Position numbers and translations under genes: made by a program. Below the pieces are notes generated by a model that worked only from the letters and a program-made list of their open reading frames with translations, was not told the DNA's origin and ran no database searches. Of a stretch of 64,000 bases of DNA, positions 29,478-38,957 are shown piece after piece. Numbering within the stretch: the first letter of the stretch is position 1; each line of letters opens with the position of its first letter. This DNA is from Psychrobacter sp. PL19 (GTDB taxonomy: Bacteria; Pseudomonadota; Gammaproteobacteria; Pseudomonadales; Moraxellaceae). The DNA lies in assembly GCF_017875835.1 (NCBI RefSeq), contig NZ_JAGING010000001.1:1612001-1676000 (forward strand), read 5' to 3'.

Positions 29478-31133
29478 ATGGATCATGTGAAAGTTGGCCG
29501 ATTGGGCCCTTTTCCACGGGTAAGCAAACCTGTGTTTTTATCTTCGACAATTCTAATTGTCGCATTTATTATCTTTGGCGCCTTTTTTAACGATTTGGCG
29601 AGTGAAGTGTTTGGCCAAGCAAAAGCGTTTATTTCTCTGCGTTTTGGCTGGTTCTTTATTGTGGTGGTCAATTTAACTTTAGTTATGAGCATTTACATGA
29701 TGTTTAGTCGATACGGTGATATCAGGCTCGGCCATCAGAACGAGAAGCCGGAGTATAACCTAGTATCTTGGATTGGCATGCTGTTTTCAGCCGGTATCGG
29801 TATTGGATTGCTCTATTGGGGTACGGCTGAGCCGTTATATCATTTCATGGCGCCACCATTAGGAGAGGCTGAAACGATCGCTGCTGCTAAGCAGGCAATG
29901 AACATCTCGTTCTTGCATTATGGTCTACATGTATGGGCTCTCTACGGAATGGTCGCTTTGTCATTGGCTTATTTTCATTATCGTCGCGGCCTACCACTGG
30001 CCATTCGCTCGACACTATACCCAATATTAGGTAAAAAAATCTACGGCCCATGGGGTCATACAGTCGATACTTTAGCCGTATTTGGTACCATGTTTGGGGT
30101 AGTAACCACCTTGGGTCTTGGGGTATTACAGATTAACTCAGGCCTCGAGACTTTATTTGGTATTCCCAATAATATTACTGTACAGATTATTTTGATTGCC
30201 TTTATCACTATGCTAGCAGCGCTATCTTTGTTTATGGGGCTTGATAAAGGCATTAAGCGCCTAAGTGATATTAATATCTTTTTAACCATCGTGCTACTAA
30301 GCTTTGTGATTATTTTAGGGCCTACCCAGTTTATCTTTAACAGCTTTGTCGAAAATATCGGTAACTATTTACATCAGGTTATCCCGTTAGGTCTCTGGAC
30401 TGAGTCTTACGATGGTAAAGATAATTGGCAGTCATCATGGACGACTTTCTATTGGGCATGGTGGATTAGCTGGTCGCCATTCGTTGGGGTGTTCATTGCG
30501 CGTATCTCTCGTGGCCGTACTATTCGCGAGTTTATATTAGGCGTATTATTGATCCCTATTACTATTCTGTTTTTATGGTTTACAGCCTTTGGTGGCGCAG
30601 CGGTACACATGGAAATGCTAGCGGCTGCTGATCCCAGTATGGTTAGTCCTGGTCTTATCGAAGCGGTACAAGCAGATTATGGTAGTGCGATCTTTAAGTT
30701 AATGGAGTCCTATCCCTTTGCACAACCTGTGACGCTACTGATCATCGTAATGATTGTACTGTGGTTTGTGACCTCGTCAGATTCGGCTAGCTTTGTCATC
30801 GATATGTTGACCTCTGGTGGGGATACTAACCCACCGAAGATTCAACGTCTATTTTGGGCAGGAACTGAAGGCGTTATTGCTGCGGTATTATTGGCAGCAG
30901 GGGGCTTAGGTGCACTACAAGCGGCCTCTATTGTCTCGGGCTTCCCGTTTGCTATTGTGATCGTGGTGATGATGTATGCGCTACTACGTGGCTTAAGTCG
31001 CGATCGTTTGATTCTGTATCGCAACCAGCAATGGTTCACTACTGAGGAATCTGCAGAGCATAACTCAGCCAATGAATTCCGTGATGAGCATTTATTAGAA
31101 GGCCCACCAAAAATTAATGAGCCCAATAAGTAA
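29478..31133 (+). CDS. BCCT-family betaine/carnitine/choline transporter, copy 2
   Basis: 551 residues, clearly a tandem duplicate of copy 1. The first residues (MDHVKVGRLGPFPRVSKPVF) are identical, and so are the WGTAEPLYHFMAPPLGEAET and SRGRTIREF blocks. Differences cluster in membrane segments 1-2 (NDLASEVFGQAKAFISLRFG) and the loop LGLWTESYDGKDNW. That pattern suggests a split in substrate or regulation after duplication. The leaders (AAAAATTTGAGATTA/AAAATTTGAGATTAG before ATG) are also alike. A terminator lies between the copies, so they are separately transcribed. Confidence 0.94.
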   Translation: MDHVKVGRLGPFPRVSKPVFLSSTILIVAFIIFGAFFNDLASEVFGQAKAFISLRFGWFFIVVVNLTLVMSIYMMFSRYGDIRLGHQNEKPEYNLVSWIGMLFSAGIGIGLLYWGTAEPLYHFMAPPLGEAETIAAAKQAMNISFLHYGLHVWALYGMVALSLAYFHYRRGLPLAIRSTLYPILGKKIYGPWGHTVDTLAVFGTMFGVVTTLGLGVLQINSGLETLFGIPNNITVQIILIAFITMLAALSLFMGLDKGIKRLSDINIFLTIVLLSFVIILGPTQFIFNSFVENIGNYLHQVIPLGLWTESYDGKDNWQSSWTTFYWAWWISWSPFVGVFIARISRGRTIREFILGVLLIPITILFLWFTAFGGAAVHMEMLAAADPSMVSPGLIEAVQADYGSAIFKLMESYPFAQPVTLLIIVMIVLWFVTSSDSASFVIDMLTSGGDTNPPKIQRLFWAGTEGVIAAVLLAAGGLGALQAASIVSGFPFAIVIVVMMYALLRGLSRDRLILYRNQQWFTTEESAEHNSANEFRDEHLLEGPPKINEPNK

Positions 31134-31169
31134 CCGTTCTAAAAACGGCTAAAAATTAGTGTTAATAAT

Positions 31170-31204
31170 AAAAAACCCAGCTTGTCACTAAGCTGGGTTT
31201 TTTA
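31170..31204 (+). terminator. Rho-independent terminator after BCCT copy 2
   Basis: AAAAACCCAGCTT (31171-31183) pairs with AAGCTGGGTTTTT (31190-31202), a perfect stem with a T-run. Confidence 0.92.
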
Positions 31205-31220
31205 TCTTGGCTCGGCTAGG

Positions 31221-31271
31221 AAATATGCCAGCAGTGTGTTATGTATCGATATTACTTTTCATTGACTGTAG
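31221..31271. repeat. Half copy of interspersed repeat, subfamily A
   Basis: TATGCCAGCAGTGTGTTATG followed by TATCGATATTACTTTTC and ATTGACTGTAG matches one half of the 140-bp element (as at 42980-43030). The other half is missing. Confidence 0.8.
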
Positions 31272-31328
31272 TTAATATTCTAGAAAGTTATGACTGAAAG
31301 CATGGGATGCACTGGTAAGCTTGTCAGG

Positions 31329-31670
31329 TTATGAGCACTCTCCCTTAACATAACCACTCGCTTCCGGAGTGCCACACGCTGAGCAGGCGTTACCTGCAGT
31401 ACGATAATTTATCTCTGATTTGGTTTTAATAGTGACGCAGACAGGATCGTATTGCATGGTACACAGGTTATTTTTAGGATTAAAAGATGGGCACTGAGTG
31501 AAGTCGACTGCGTTAGACGCTTCATTATTAGTATTGGCAGAGTAAGGTGATTGCAGAGGAGTGGTATCGGGAGCGGGGATATTGACTATACCAGTACAGC
31601 CCGCCAAAGCCATCGTTATTGACAATCCCAATATTGATAGCCATGATCGGGATAAATTTTTAGTAGTCAT
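31329..31670 (-). CDS. Lipoprotein with a Kazal-type inhibitor-like domain
   Basis: 113 residues. The signal peptide ends with lipobox LAGC (Cys24). After a Ser/Pro/Asn-rich linker, the C-terminal 55 residues contain six or more cysteines in a Kazal-like pattern: CTMQYDPVCV, then an aromatic strand, NACSACG, and a final GEC. Kazal domains inhibit serine proteases by presenting a loop near the second cysteine. In bacteria such small lipoproteins are mostly uncharacterised and could be protease inhibitors at the cell surface. It stands alone on the minus strand. Confidence 0.72.
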   Translation of the reverse strand: MTTKNLSRSWLSILGLSITMALAGCTGIVNIPAPDTTPLQSPYSANTNNEASNAVDFTQCPSFNPKNNLCTMQYDPVCVTIKTKSEINYRTAGNACSACGTPEASGYVKGECS

Positions 31671-31818
31671 AAGATGTCCTTGTCTATGGATGCAATGAAC
31701 TTTATTAAAATTATATTCAAGCTTGAATCAATTATTCATCATCATACCCTATTCATCATCATATCTTATTTTCCATATCGTAGAAAATAATGAAGGTGGG
31801 AAGAGTCTATTGCGCACA

Positions 31819-31849
31819 AAAAAATAGCCCATCAATTAGATGGGCTATT
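31819..31849 (-). terminator. Rho-independent terminator after the DUF3144 gene
   Basis: AATAGCCCATC (31823-31833) pairs with GATGGGCTATT (31839-31849), loop AATTA; on the minus strand a T-run follows. Confidence 0.9.
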
Positions 31850-31868
31850 ACGTTGGTTAATACGTTAA

Positions 31869-32267
31869 TTATGACTCTTTATCTATATTAATGTATTTGT
31901 CAAAATTTTGTGCATAATCAGTCAGATTGTCACTCAGCATTTGACGGTATTGTTTGACATAGAATTCTACAATATCGTCTTTTTCTTTAGCAAAGTCTTC
32001 ACCTTTGATAAAGCCAATTGAGGCGACCGAGGCGCTATAACGGGCTGCTGCATATAGTAGGGATGCGCCCACTTGTCCTGAATGCGCATCATCACCTAAT
32101 TGATTGTTTGCAACACCAATAATAGCATCAGCGCGTTGATAAAATCCTTGCATTTCTTTAGTAATTTCAACACTAGCATTATTGTCAGTATTAGCACTGT
32201 CATTGAGATTCAAGTGGTCGTCTTGCACATTGCCTTGATTATTATCTTGATTATTGTCTTGAGACAT
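31869..32267 (-). CDS. DUF3144-family protein
   Basis: 132 residues. The first 45 are Asn/Gln/Asp-rich (MSQDNNQDNNQGNVQDD), encoded by short tandem repeats, and look disordered. The rest, FYQRADAIIGVANNQL and SASLLYAAARYSA-like helices followed by YVKQYRQMLSDNLTDYAQNF, is the helical DUF3144 domain of gammaproteobacteria. No catalytic residues are apparent and no function is established to my knowledge. Cytoplasmic. AGGAACAG precedes the ATG at moderate distance. Confidence 0.78.
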   Translation of the reverse strand: MSQDNNQDNNQGNVQDDHLNLNDSANTDNNASVEITKEMQGFYQRADAIIGVANNQLGDDAHSGQVGASLLYAAARYSASVASIGFIKGEDFAKEKDDIVEFYVKQYRQMLSDNLTDYAQNFDKYINIDKES

Positions 32268-32480
32268 AAGCTGTTCCTATTAACGATGTATATATATGGG
32301 TTTATAGTGAGCCAACTACCAAGTTGTTATGGTGTCAGACCCACTTAATGTACGATGTGTACTATTGACGTTGGTCTTGCTTGCAGTAATTCATATCCGA
32401 TTGACTGGGTAAAATGGGTCATTAAAATAATAATGCTTAAAAGAATAATAGCCATAGTGTAACCTAAAATTGACCGGTAA

Positions 32481-32536
32481 AAATAAAAGCCGGACTCCTA
32501 TTCACGCATAATGCTGTTATGAAGTCCGGCTTTTAC
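32481..32536 (-). terminator. Rho-independent terminator after metK
   Basis: AAAAGCCGGACT (32485-32496) pairs with AGTCCGGCTTTT (32523-32534). The loop holds a smaller hairpin (CATAA..TTATG). On the minus strand a T-rich tail follows. Confidence 0.88.
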
Positions 32537-32581
32537 ATTTTTTTGACTATTACTTATGACTATAAATCGTAAATATATGAG

Positions 32582-33748
32582 TTATAGACCAGCATCTGCT
32601 TTTAGCATTTCCGCCTTATCTGTTTTTTCCCAAGTAAAGGCAGTCTCAGAACCTTCGCGCCCAAAATGTCCGAAGGTAGCGGTTTGCTGATACATAGGCT
32701 GTAGTAAGTTAAGCATACGAGTAATACCATAAGGACGCAAATCAAAATGTTTACGAATCAGACGGATGATTTCATCAGAGCTGATTTTACCAGTACCAAA
32801 GGTATTGACCGAAATAGAAGTCGGTTCAGCAACACCGATAGCATAACTAATTTGTACTTCACAGCGCTCAGCAATACCTGCTGCGACCAAGTTTTTGGCA
32901 ACATAACGTACCGCGTAAGCGGCGCTACGATCGACTTTTGAAGGATCCTTACCGCTGAATGCACCGCCACCATGACGCGCCATACCGCCGTAAGTATCAA
33001 CAATAATTTTGCGTCCAGTCAGTCCTGCGTCACCAACGGGACCACCGATGACGAACTTACCGGTTGGGTTGATATGATAACGAGTACCAGCATGTAACAA
33101 ATCGGCTGGCAGTACTTGCTTAATAATTGATTCCATTATGGCTTCTTGTAGATCCGTCTGAGAAATACTAGGGTCATGCTGGGTAGATAGCACCACTGCA
33201 TCAATAGCTACAGGACGGTCACCATCGTATTTTAGCGTTACTTGCGCTTTGGCATCTGGACGTAACCATGGTAGCTCACCGGCCCGGCGTAATTCAGACT
33301 GACGTTCCATTAAGCGATGTGCATACTCAATAGCGGCTGGCATTAATACTTCAGTTTCATTACTGGCATAACCAAACATAAGGCCCTGGTCGCCAGCACC
33401 TTGCTCTTCTGGATTGTTGCGATCGACACCTTGGGCAATTTCAGGGGACTGCTTACCAAGCATGTTGATGACCGCACAGGTCTCACCATCAAATCCAAGA
33501 TCTGAATGATGATAGCCAATACCGTTGACGGTATCACGTACAATACGTTCAAAATCAATGTTAGCGGTGGTGGTTATCTCACCTGCCAATACCACTGCGC
33601 CCGTTTTGACTAGCGTTTCACATGCCACGCGCGCATGCAGATCCTCACGTAAGATGGCATCAAGTATAGCATCTGAGATTTGGTCAGCCATCTTATCGGG
33701 ATGGCCTTCGCTTACGGATTCTGAAGTAAATAAGTTGTATTCAGGCAT
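32582..33748 (-). CDS. metK: S-adenosylmethionine synthetase
   Basis: 388 residues from ATG 33748, giving [20 protein letters not shown] longer TTG-initiated frame to 33772 is unlikely. Signature motifs are [31 protein letters not shown] and [20 protein letters not shown]. It makes SAM from methionine and ATP; the product is needed by the radical SAM and methyl-transfer enzymes of the cell. Tetrameric, cytoplasmic. It has its own terminator and a 427-base upstream gap; no SAM riboswitch could be recognised there. Confidence 0.99.
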   Translation of the reverse strand: MPEYNLFTSESVSEGHPDKMADQISDAILDAILREDLHARVACETLVKTGAVVLAGEITTTANIDFERIVRDTVNGIGYHHSDLGFDGETCAVINMLGKQSPEIAQGVDRNNPEEQGAGDQGLMFGYASNETEVLMPAAIEYAHRLMERQSELRRAGELPWLRPDAKAQVTLKYDGDRPVAIDAVVLSTQHDPSISQTDLQEAIMESIIKQVLPADLLHAGTRYHINPTGKFVIGGPVGDAGLTGRKIIVDTYGGMARHGGGAFSGKDPSKVDRSAAYAVRYVAKNLVAAGIAERCEVQISYAIGVAEPTSISVNTFGTGKISSDEIIRLIRKHFDLRPYGITRMLNLLQPMYQQTATFGHFGREGSETAFTWEKTDKAEMLKADAGL

Positions 33749-34175
33749 AATGGGATCACTTAATTGAATCAATAAAAGTAGAAAAAAGCATAACGGCTGA
33801 GCGCAGCTTTAATTAATATGAGCCTTGCAATCATTTGCTCGGCAGTTAATTGGTTTTGCTAAATAGTCTTAAAATATACTTAAATATAGGTATTACTGAT
33901 ATAGGTGTTACTAACAATATGCTGCTGTATTTGGATGGTTTTGGCTTAAAACTATTAAGATAAAATTAACGCTCAATTACCGCTATTATTACGCTCATCA
34001 CCTTATTGTTATCATGGCAATTAAGGTACGGTGTTGGCTTAAAAATAGACTTATTCTACCCTTAAACATCACAAAACTCTAGTGAGCTGCGCTTGTTCTA
34101 TTATAAGTAATACTCAACAATACGTTTGTCAGGTCAAAATAGCGCTGTAACCCGTTGCTGAACCTACTAATAGCA
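33749..34175. other. Intergenic region upstream of metK
   Basis: 427 AT-rich bases. A short imperfect direct repeat TAGGTATTACTGATA/TAGGTGTTACTAAC is at 33886-33915. No known SAM-binding riboswitch fold or convincing promoter could be read by eye. Confidence 0.45.
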
Positions 34176-34871
34176 TCACAAATCTACAAATACCGCTTTG
34201 TCTTTAAACCTGCATTCAGCATACACTGGGCAGGCGCCACATTTTGGCGTGCGTGCTTGACACGTATAGCGCCCATGCAAGATAAGATAATGATGCGCAT
34301 CAAGCATCAAGTCATCTGGAATGCGCTCGACTAGCTTTTTCTCTACTATTAATACGTTTTTACCTGTTGCCAGTCCAGTACGATTGCCTACGCGAAAGAT
34401 ATGGGTATCAACCGCCATAGTTGGTTGACCAAAGGCGGTATTGAGTACCACGTTAGCCGTCTTACGACCGACGCCAGCTAATGACTCTAGGTCTTTACGG
34501 TTATCAGGGACTTGGCTATTAAATGTAGTGATTAAATCGCGGCAAGTTTTGATTACGTTTTTAGCCTTGGCATTATATAAGCCAATATTTTTAATATACG
34601 CTTTGAGTCCGTCTTCGCCTAAGGCCAAAATTGCCTCAGGAGTATTGGCCACTGGATACAACTGTTGGGTGGCAATATTGACACTCACATCCGTTGCTTG
34701 CGCGGATAGAATCACTGCGATCAGTAGCTCAAAGTGACTGTGGTAATTTAATTCAGTCACTGGCTCCTCAATCGTCGCTGCCAACTTTTCAAAAAAGGGG
34801 CGCACGTCGCGATTGAGCAAGCGTCTCGAGGGCGGGGTATCTGCCGTTTTATGCTTAACAGTTTTACTCAT
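34176..34871 (-). CDS. nth: Endonuclease III
   Basis: 231 residues from ATG 34871 (MSKTVKHKTADTPPSRRLLN); the frame is open to 35000 but the extra 43 residues overlap the upstream gene's end and are not family-like. The helix-hairpin-helix LAGVGRKTANVVL holds the catalytic lysine, and the catalytic Asp is in AVDTHIFRV. The [4Fe-4S] cluster ligands are C-x6-C-x2-C-x5-C in CQARTPKCGACPVYAEC. It removes oxidised pyrimidines and cuts abasic sites. The rnfB-like gene lies 94 bases upstream on the same strand, a pairing also found in Pseudomonas and Escherichia rnf clusters. Confidence 0.97.
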   Translation of the reverse strand: MSKTVKHKTADTPPSRRLLNRDVRPFFEKLAATIEEPVTELNYHSHFELLIAVILSAQATDVSVNIATQQLYPVANTPEAILALGEDGLKAYIKNIGLYNAKAKNVIKTCRDLITTFNSQVPDNRKDLESLAGVGRKTANVVLNTAFGQPTMAVDTHIFRVGNRTGLATGKNVLIVEKKLVERIPDDLMLDAHHYLILHGRYTCQARTPKCGACPVYAECRFKDKAVFVDL

Positions 34872-34965
34872 GGTATTTTGGCTGTTGTTAGTGAATGTGA
34901 ATATCAATATATTTACAGCTATTATTTTAGGAATAACGCTTAGGTATCGGGTCAGGGGAGCGTGA

Positions 34966-35898
34966 CTATAGCTGAGACAGTTGCGCTTGTAACGCTTCAA
35001 GCTCAGCTTGCTTGCTGCTATTTTCTCGGACGCTTAGCTGCTTCTCTAGCTTTTTAATTTTGCTGCGTAGCTTGGCTGCAGCAATGGTATCTTTTGCTTG
35101 TTGCTCACTGATATCAAGTGTTTGCGTGGTAGCGTTATTAAGTTTGGCCTCTACCATACTGACGACAGGTCTACTATTACTGCTATCAGCAAGCTGCTCG
35201 GTGACGCGTCTGAGATGATTGTGATAACGTTGACGCAGGTCGTCCTGCTCTTGTACACGCTCGGAAGTTGGTAACGGTCGCTCAATAGTAACCAAATCAA
35301 TGCAATCCACTGGGCAGGGCGCTATGCACAGCTCGCAGCCGGTGCACAAATCGGTAAAAATAGTATGCATATGCTTGCCCGTACCGACAATGGCATCGAC
35401 CGGACAGGCAGGGATACACTTGGTACAGCCGATACAATCATCTTCACGGATAACCGCCCGTACTTCACGAGGGCGCTCGGTTAGAGCGTCTATCGGCCAC
35501 TTTGAAGGTACTGCAGTCAATGAGTCGGTAGGATTGGGGACGCTTGGGTCATAGGCAACTGAGTTTATTGCGACCGGACTTTTTGTGGCATGACTTTTTG
35601 CGATAGAGTCTTTTATAACCGTTTTTTGCTTAACAATATTACCTATCGCGTCACTAACAGGCTGACCACCGGGTACGCATTTATTGTACGGCTCGCCGTC
35701 GATGACAATGGCAGTTGCATAAGGCAGACAGCCGTCTGGATGATCACAGAGACCACACTGAGTTTGTGGTAAGCAGGCATCAACTTGCACAATCTTTGCC
35801 TGTATTTCGGCGGGCAGGGTCTCTATGCTTAACGTATTAAAGAGTATCGGCAGATTTGCTAAGCGTGTGTGCGTAGTGGCGTGTATAGTACTGGGCAT
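34966..35898 (-). CDS. RnfB-like iron-sulfur protein (stand-alone)
   Basis: 310 residues. The N-terminal Fe-S (4Fe-4S, RnfB-type) motif is ACLPQTQCGLCDHPDGCLPY. Two ferredoxin clusters follow: CIGCTKCIPACPVDAI near 155 and CTGCELCIAPCPVDCI near 185. The C-terminal 90 residues form a charged, coiled-coil-prone tail. RnfB belongs to the membrane Rnf/Rsx electron-transfer complex, but this protein lacks the N-terminal membrane helix and no rnfACDGE genes are nearby. It may donate electrons to a partner such as the SoxR-reducing system, or have its own role. Located directly upstream of nth. Confidence 0.82.
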   Translation of the reverse strand: MPSTIHATTHTRLANLPILFNTLSIETLPAEIQAKIVQVDACLPQTQCGLCDHPDGCLPYATAIVIDGEPYNKCVPGGQPVSDAIGNIVKQKTVIKDSIAKSHATKSPVAINSVAYDPSVPNPTDSLTAVPSKWPIDALTERPREVRAVIREDDCIGCTKCIPACPVDAIVGTGKHMHTIFTDLCTGCELCIAPCPVDCIDLVTIERPLPTSERVQEQDDLRQRYHNHLRRVTEQLADSSNSRPVVSMVEAKLNNATTQTLDISEQQAKDTIAAAKLRSKIKKLEKQLSVRENSSKQAELEALQAQLSQL

Positions 35899-36006
35899 TT
35901 AATTCATGGCCTTAAGACTGGCGTAAAGAAAGTGGCAATATATGAGTGGCAATATGTACATGACGATATACAACAGTATTAATAGTAACAGTAGCCATAA
36001 TAAACG

Positions 36007-37026
36007 CTAAAGCGACAGGCCCTGCTCATGAACAATTTGCGCTATCAACTCATAAGCGATGCTGCCTTTAAACGGTATCTTAGGCAGGTTAGAGATATCA
36101 AAAAAATCGGCGTGCGACAGCTCATCTTCTTGCAGTACGATATCACCACTCGCATAAGACGCCCGAAATCCAAGCATCAAATTAGACGGGAACGGCCACG
36201 GTTGACTACTGACATAGCGAATGTCTGTCAAACCGAGACCGACTTCCTCAGCTACTTCTCGTACCACTGCATGCTCTAAACTTTCGCCCACTTCTACAAA
36301 CCCTGCAATCAAGCCATATTGTAACGGTTGGCTTTGCTTGCCGTAACGATGATGATGTGCCAATAAAACCTGCATTTCACCCGTTTGTGGGTTGGGACGG
36401 GTAATGGCAGTAATAACACAAGGCTGTACTCGTGGATATTGGCGTAGTTGGCAGACTTTACACACCATAGCGCGCTCATCTAGTCTAGCAGCACTCACTT
36501 TGGAACCACAACGACTACAAAACTGGGTATCGGCTTGCCAGCGTAGCAATTGTACAGCTTGGCTAAGCTGGGCGGAAAGCGCCATGGGCAGTTGAGTGAT
36601 GAGCTGTCGATAGGTAATAAAAGCGTTACTATCTGAAGTGCTATCTGAAGTGCTATCTGAAATACTACTTAAATTGCTATCTATAATTACTGGCAACGCA
36701 ATATTATTCGCTACAGCATAGCCATAAGTAATGGCGCTGGTTGCCGGCGCACTAGCCTTTATAGCGTCGACGTCCATGCTGACTTCGCTGTCACTATTAG
36801 CAGCACCATTAGTAACGCAGCAATCAGGCTTCCAATGATTGGGTGCGAGACTTTCAACTAACTCTACGCGCCCAACTTGATAAGCTTGTAGACATTCACT
36901 ATCGTTTACGGTGGCAACATCAGCAAGGCTATCAAAATTAGGCAGTTGAACCTGTAGTGGCCACCAGCCATCAAGTGTTTTCTGACATAGGATGGTCTCA
37001 TCATTAAATATAAAAGTGCTGGTCAT
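36007..37026 (-). CDS. nudC: NAD+ diphosphatase / RNA deNADding Nudix hydrolase
   Basis: 339 residues. The zinc ribbon is FCSRCGSK..CKVCQLRQYPR. The Nudix box follows as GFVEVGESLEHAVVREVAEE. Downstream is SQPWPFPSNLMLGF, the motif that marks NADH pyrophosphatases. It cleaves NAD(H) to NMN(H) and AMP and removes NAD caps from RNA. The N-terminal domain is longer than in E. coli (257 aa) and includes a Ser/Asp-rich insert (SDSTSDSTSDS) encoded by a 12-bp tandem repeat at 36630-36660, probably a disordered loop. ATG 37026 follows GGATAG. Confidence 0.93.
   Translation of the reverse strand: MTSTFIFNDETILCQKTLDGWWPLQVQLPNFDSLADVATVNDSECLQAYQVGRVELVESLAPNHWKPDCCVTNGAANSDSEVSMDVDAIKASAPATSAITYGYAVANNIALPVIIDSNLSSISDSTSDSTSDSNAFITYRQLITQLPMALSAQLSQAVQLLRWQADTQFCSRCGSKVSAARLDERAMVCKVCQLRQYPRVQPCVITAITRPNPQTGEMQVLLAHHHRYGKQSQPLQYGLIAGFVEVGESLEHAVVREVAEEVGLGLTDIRYVSSQPWPFPSNLMLGFRASYASGDIVLQEDELSHADFFDISNLPKIPFKGSIAYELIAQIVHEQGLSL
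36630..36660. repeat. 12-bp tandem repeat inside nudC
   Basis: TATCTGAAGTGC repeated 2.6 times, coding an in-frame STSD-type insert. The length is a multiple of 3, so copy changes keep the frame. Confidence 0.8.
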
Positions 37027-37114
37027 AATAAGCTATCCAAGGCAAGCATAAGCCAAATCAGGCACAAACTTGTTCAAAATAATGGGTTTAATAGTAGCAA
37101 AACAGCCATAATGG

Positions 37115-38797
37115 TTAAGCAGCAAGTAACTGACTTAAGCTGTACTGAGCGACATCAAGCGAGCACTTGCTCACAGGACGATTGTGCTCAAACCCATCCA
37201 AGCGATAATCTACTGCCATCATCACATCAGCGATATAAGTGAGGCTATCGTCTTCGATACGCTGCTCGTTTGTGAGACACTGTTGGATATAATCTGCCAA
37301 TTGATTGAGCATGTTGGCAGCGGTTGGTAGTTGTAAAAAACGTACAGCACCGGCAACTTGGCGTAGCATCTCAGGCATATTTTGAATATTAAGCATATCC
37401 CGCTCTGCCTCAGATAGGTAATCATTGATGGCTTGTTCCGCACTAGCAATGGCAGTACGACTCTCTTGTACTAGGGTGTTATAGGCAGTATTAAGTTGGT
37501 GCAATGAAATATGAGGGTTATTCAGTGGCAAATAAACCGTTCCTGGGGTATGCATTTCTGCCATAGCAATGGCTGCATTTTCAGCATGCATTAACGCTAA
37601 CAATAAATGATCAAAATCTTCAGGAGACGGTGTCTGCCAGTCGGTTATCGCATCTGCCGCTGCACGCAAGCTGGTTGCGGCACCTGACAAGCCTAACAAG
37701 TGTAATACTGAGCTCAGCTCTTTAAGCGCATTGATGATTTGTGCGGTTTGCATAGTGGCAGGGTTGATCATATCACCGCGTGCATAATTATCGACATTTT
37801 CTTTGATAGTATTAATTTGAGTTTGAATAATGCTGTTTAAAGTATCCGTAAGCGCACGGTTGGGACCAAGTAAGAAGCGCTTTATCTGCTCGTATTGTGA
37901 TCCTTCTAGTCGGTTAAGCGCATACTGCTCACGCAGCAGCGGGCACTTTTTATTATTACGCTGGAAGGCAAAACTCACCAAGTCAGCAAAACGGCTGTCC
38001 ATTATTGGCAGGTAGCTATGAAACTGTTGCTCCAAGTAAATGAGCGTATGTTTTTGGCTAAGACTCAGGGGTAACGTGGCTGCAAGATCAGTGACCGCAA
38101 CCATTGCTGCTTGCCAAAACAGGCTACTTGTATGCGCCGCTATCAAGGTACAGGCAGCGCTCATAGCCTCTAGTTTTTGCTGATCATCTTGACTGAGCAT
38201 GCCCTGTTGATGGTGTAGCGCTACTCCAAGGCCGCTGCGATAAGCATAGGCCAATAAGTCATTATCGAGATTAAGCTCACTCAGTGGTTGGAAGTTTTGT
38301 TCAGGGTTAGCAATAATCACGCTGCTATTACTAAAATTAGTGAAATAATCTACCGTGATAGCGGGCTCTGTTTCATAAGTATGTAGCTTATTGATAATAG
38401 GCAGTAATAGGGTCGGCTCTACCGTTTCAGTTAACAGTACAAATTCAATATAGCGGTCAAGCGTCATGATAGCTTCTGACAAGTCCATAATTAACGCGGT
38501 ATCATTATTATCAGCACCATCATAAAGCCGCTGAAGACTATGAACGATAGCATTACTTAGTACCTGTCCACTCGCTAGCGCAATCATCTTAAAGATACCG
38601 GATAGCTGTTTGAAGACGTTAATAGACTCTAATAGTAACGGGGCTTGAGTATTATCGTCATTAAATTTGCCCAAATTAATTTCAGTATTTTTGAGCGTGA
38701 TTATAATCTCATCATGCAATATATGTAGTGATGGTAGATCGAAGTTAGTAATACTATGGGTTGGGGCAGTTAGTGTCATTTGCTCAGACTGGTTCAT
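37115..38797 (-). CDS. fimL: FimL-like protein (degenerate HPt/ChpA N-terminal homologue)
   Basis: 560 residues from ATG 38797, near the size of P. aeruginosa FimL. It is all-helical with repeated HPt-like modules (near 65-120, 395-440 and 490-550), for example LMDLSEAIMTLDRYIEFVLL and SLTYIADVMMAVDYRLDGFE. This resembles the N-terminal part of the ChpA/PilL histidine kinase, but no phosphorylatable His, kinase or receiver domain is seen. FimL in Pseudomonas acts with PilG and FimV to raise cAMP and type IV pilus function. The call is from overall pattern and length; the pil-chp genes are not in this window. Confidence 0.6.
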   Translation of the reverse strand: MNQSEQMTLTAPTHSITNFDLPSLHILHDEIIITLKNTEINLGKFNDDNTQAPLLLESINVFKQLSGIFKMIALASGQVLSNAIVHSLQRLYDGADNNDTALIMDLSEAIMTLDRYIEFVLLTETVEPTLLLPIINKLHTYETEPAITVDYFTNFSNSSVIIANPEQNFQPLSELNLDNDLLAYAYRSGLGVALHHQQGMLSQDDQQKLEAMSAACTLIAAHTSSLFWQAAMVAVTDLAATLPLSLSQKHTLIYLEQQFHSYLPIMDSRFADLVSFAFQRNNKKCPLLREQYALNRLEGSQYEQIKRFLLGPNRALTDTLNSIIQTQINTIKENVDNYARGDMINPATMQTAQIINALKELSSVLHLLGLSGAATSLRAAADAITDWQTPSPEDFDHLLLALMHAENAAIAMAEMHTPGTVYLPLNNPHISLHQLNTAYNTLVQESRTAIASAEQAINDYLSEAERDMLNIQNMPEMLRQVAGAVRFLQLPTAANMLNQLADYIQQCLTNEQRIEDDSLTYIADVMMAVDYRLDGFEHNRPVSKCSLDVAQYSLSQLLAA

Positions 38798-38957
38798 AGT
38801 TTTTCCCATCAATTGCTGATCACGAGAGGTGGTTATCTATAATATAATGATATAGAAGTGATGACGATTGTTTATTCATAAGGGTGTGATGGTTGCTATC
38901 AGAGTCATTAAAAGCGTGCTGTATGCCTGGCAGTATCATAAGCCATTAGCAATTTAT

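Noticed and set aside
33749..33772. Longer metK start at TTG 33772
   Set aside because: The added residues are not family-like and [19 protein letters not shown] at ATG 33748 matches the usual MetK start.
33749..34175. SAM riboswitch upstream of metK
   Set aside because: The gap is long enough, but no SAM-binding motif or terminator/antiterminator pair could be found by reading; a covariance search would settle it.
34872..35000. 43-residue N-terminal extension of nth
   Set aside because: It overlaps the end of the rnfB-like gene and the normal family start is at 34871.
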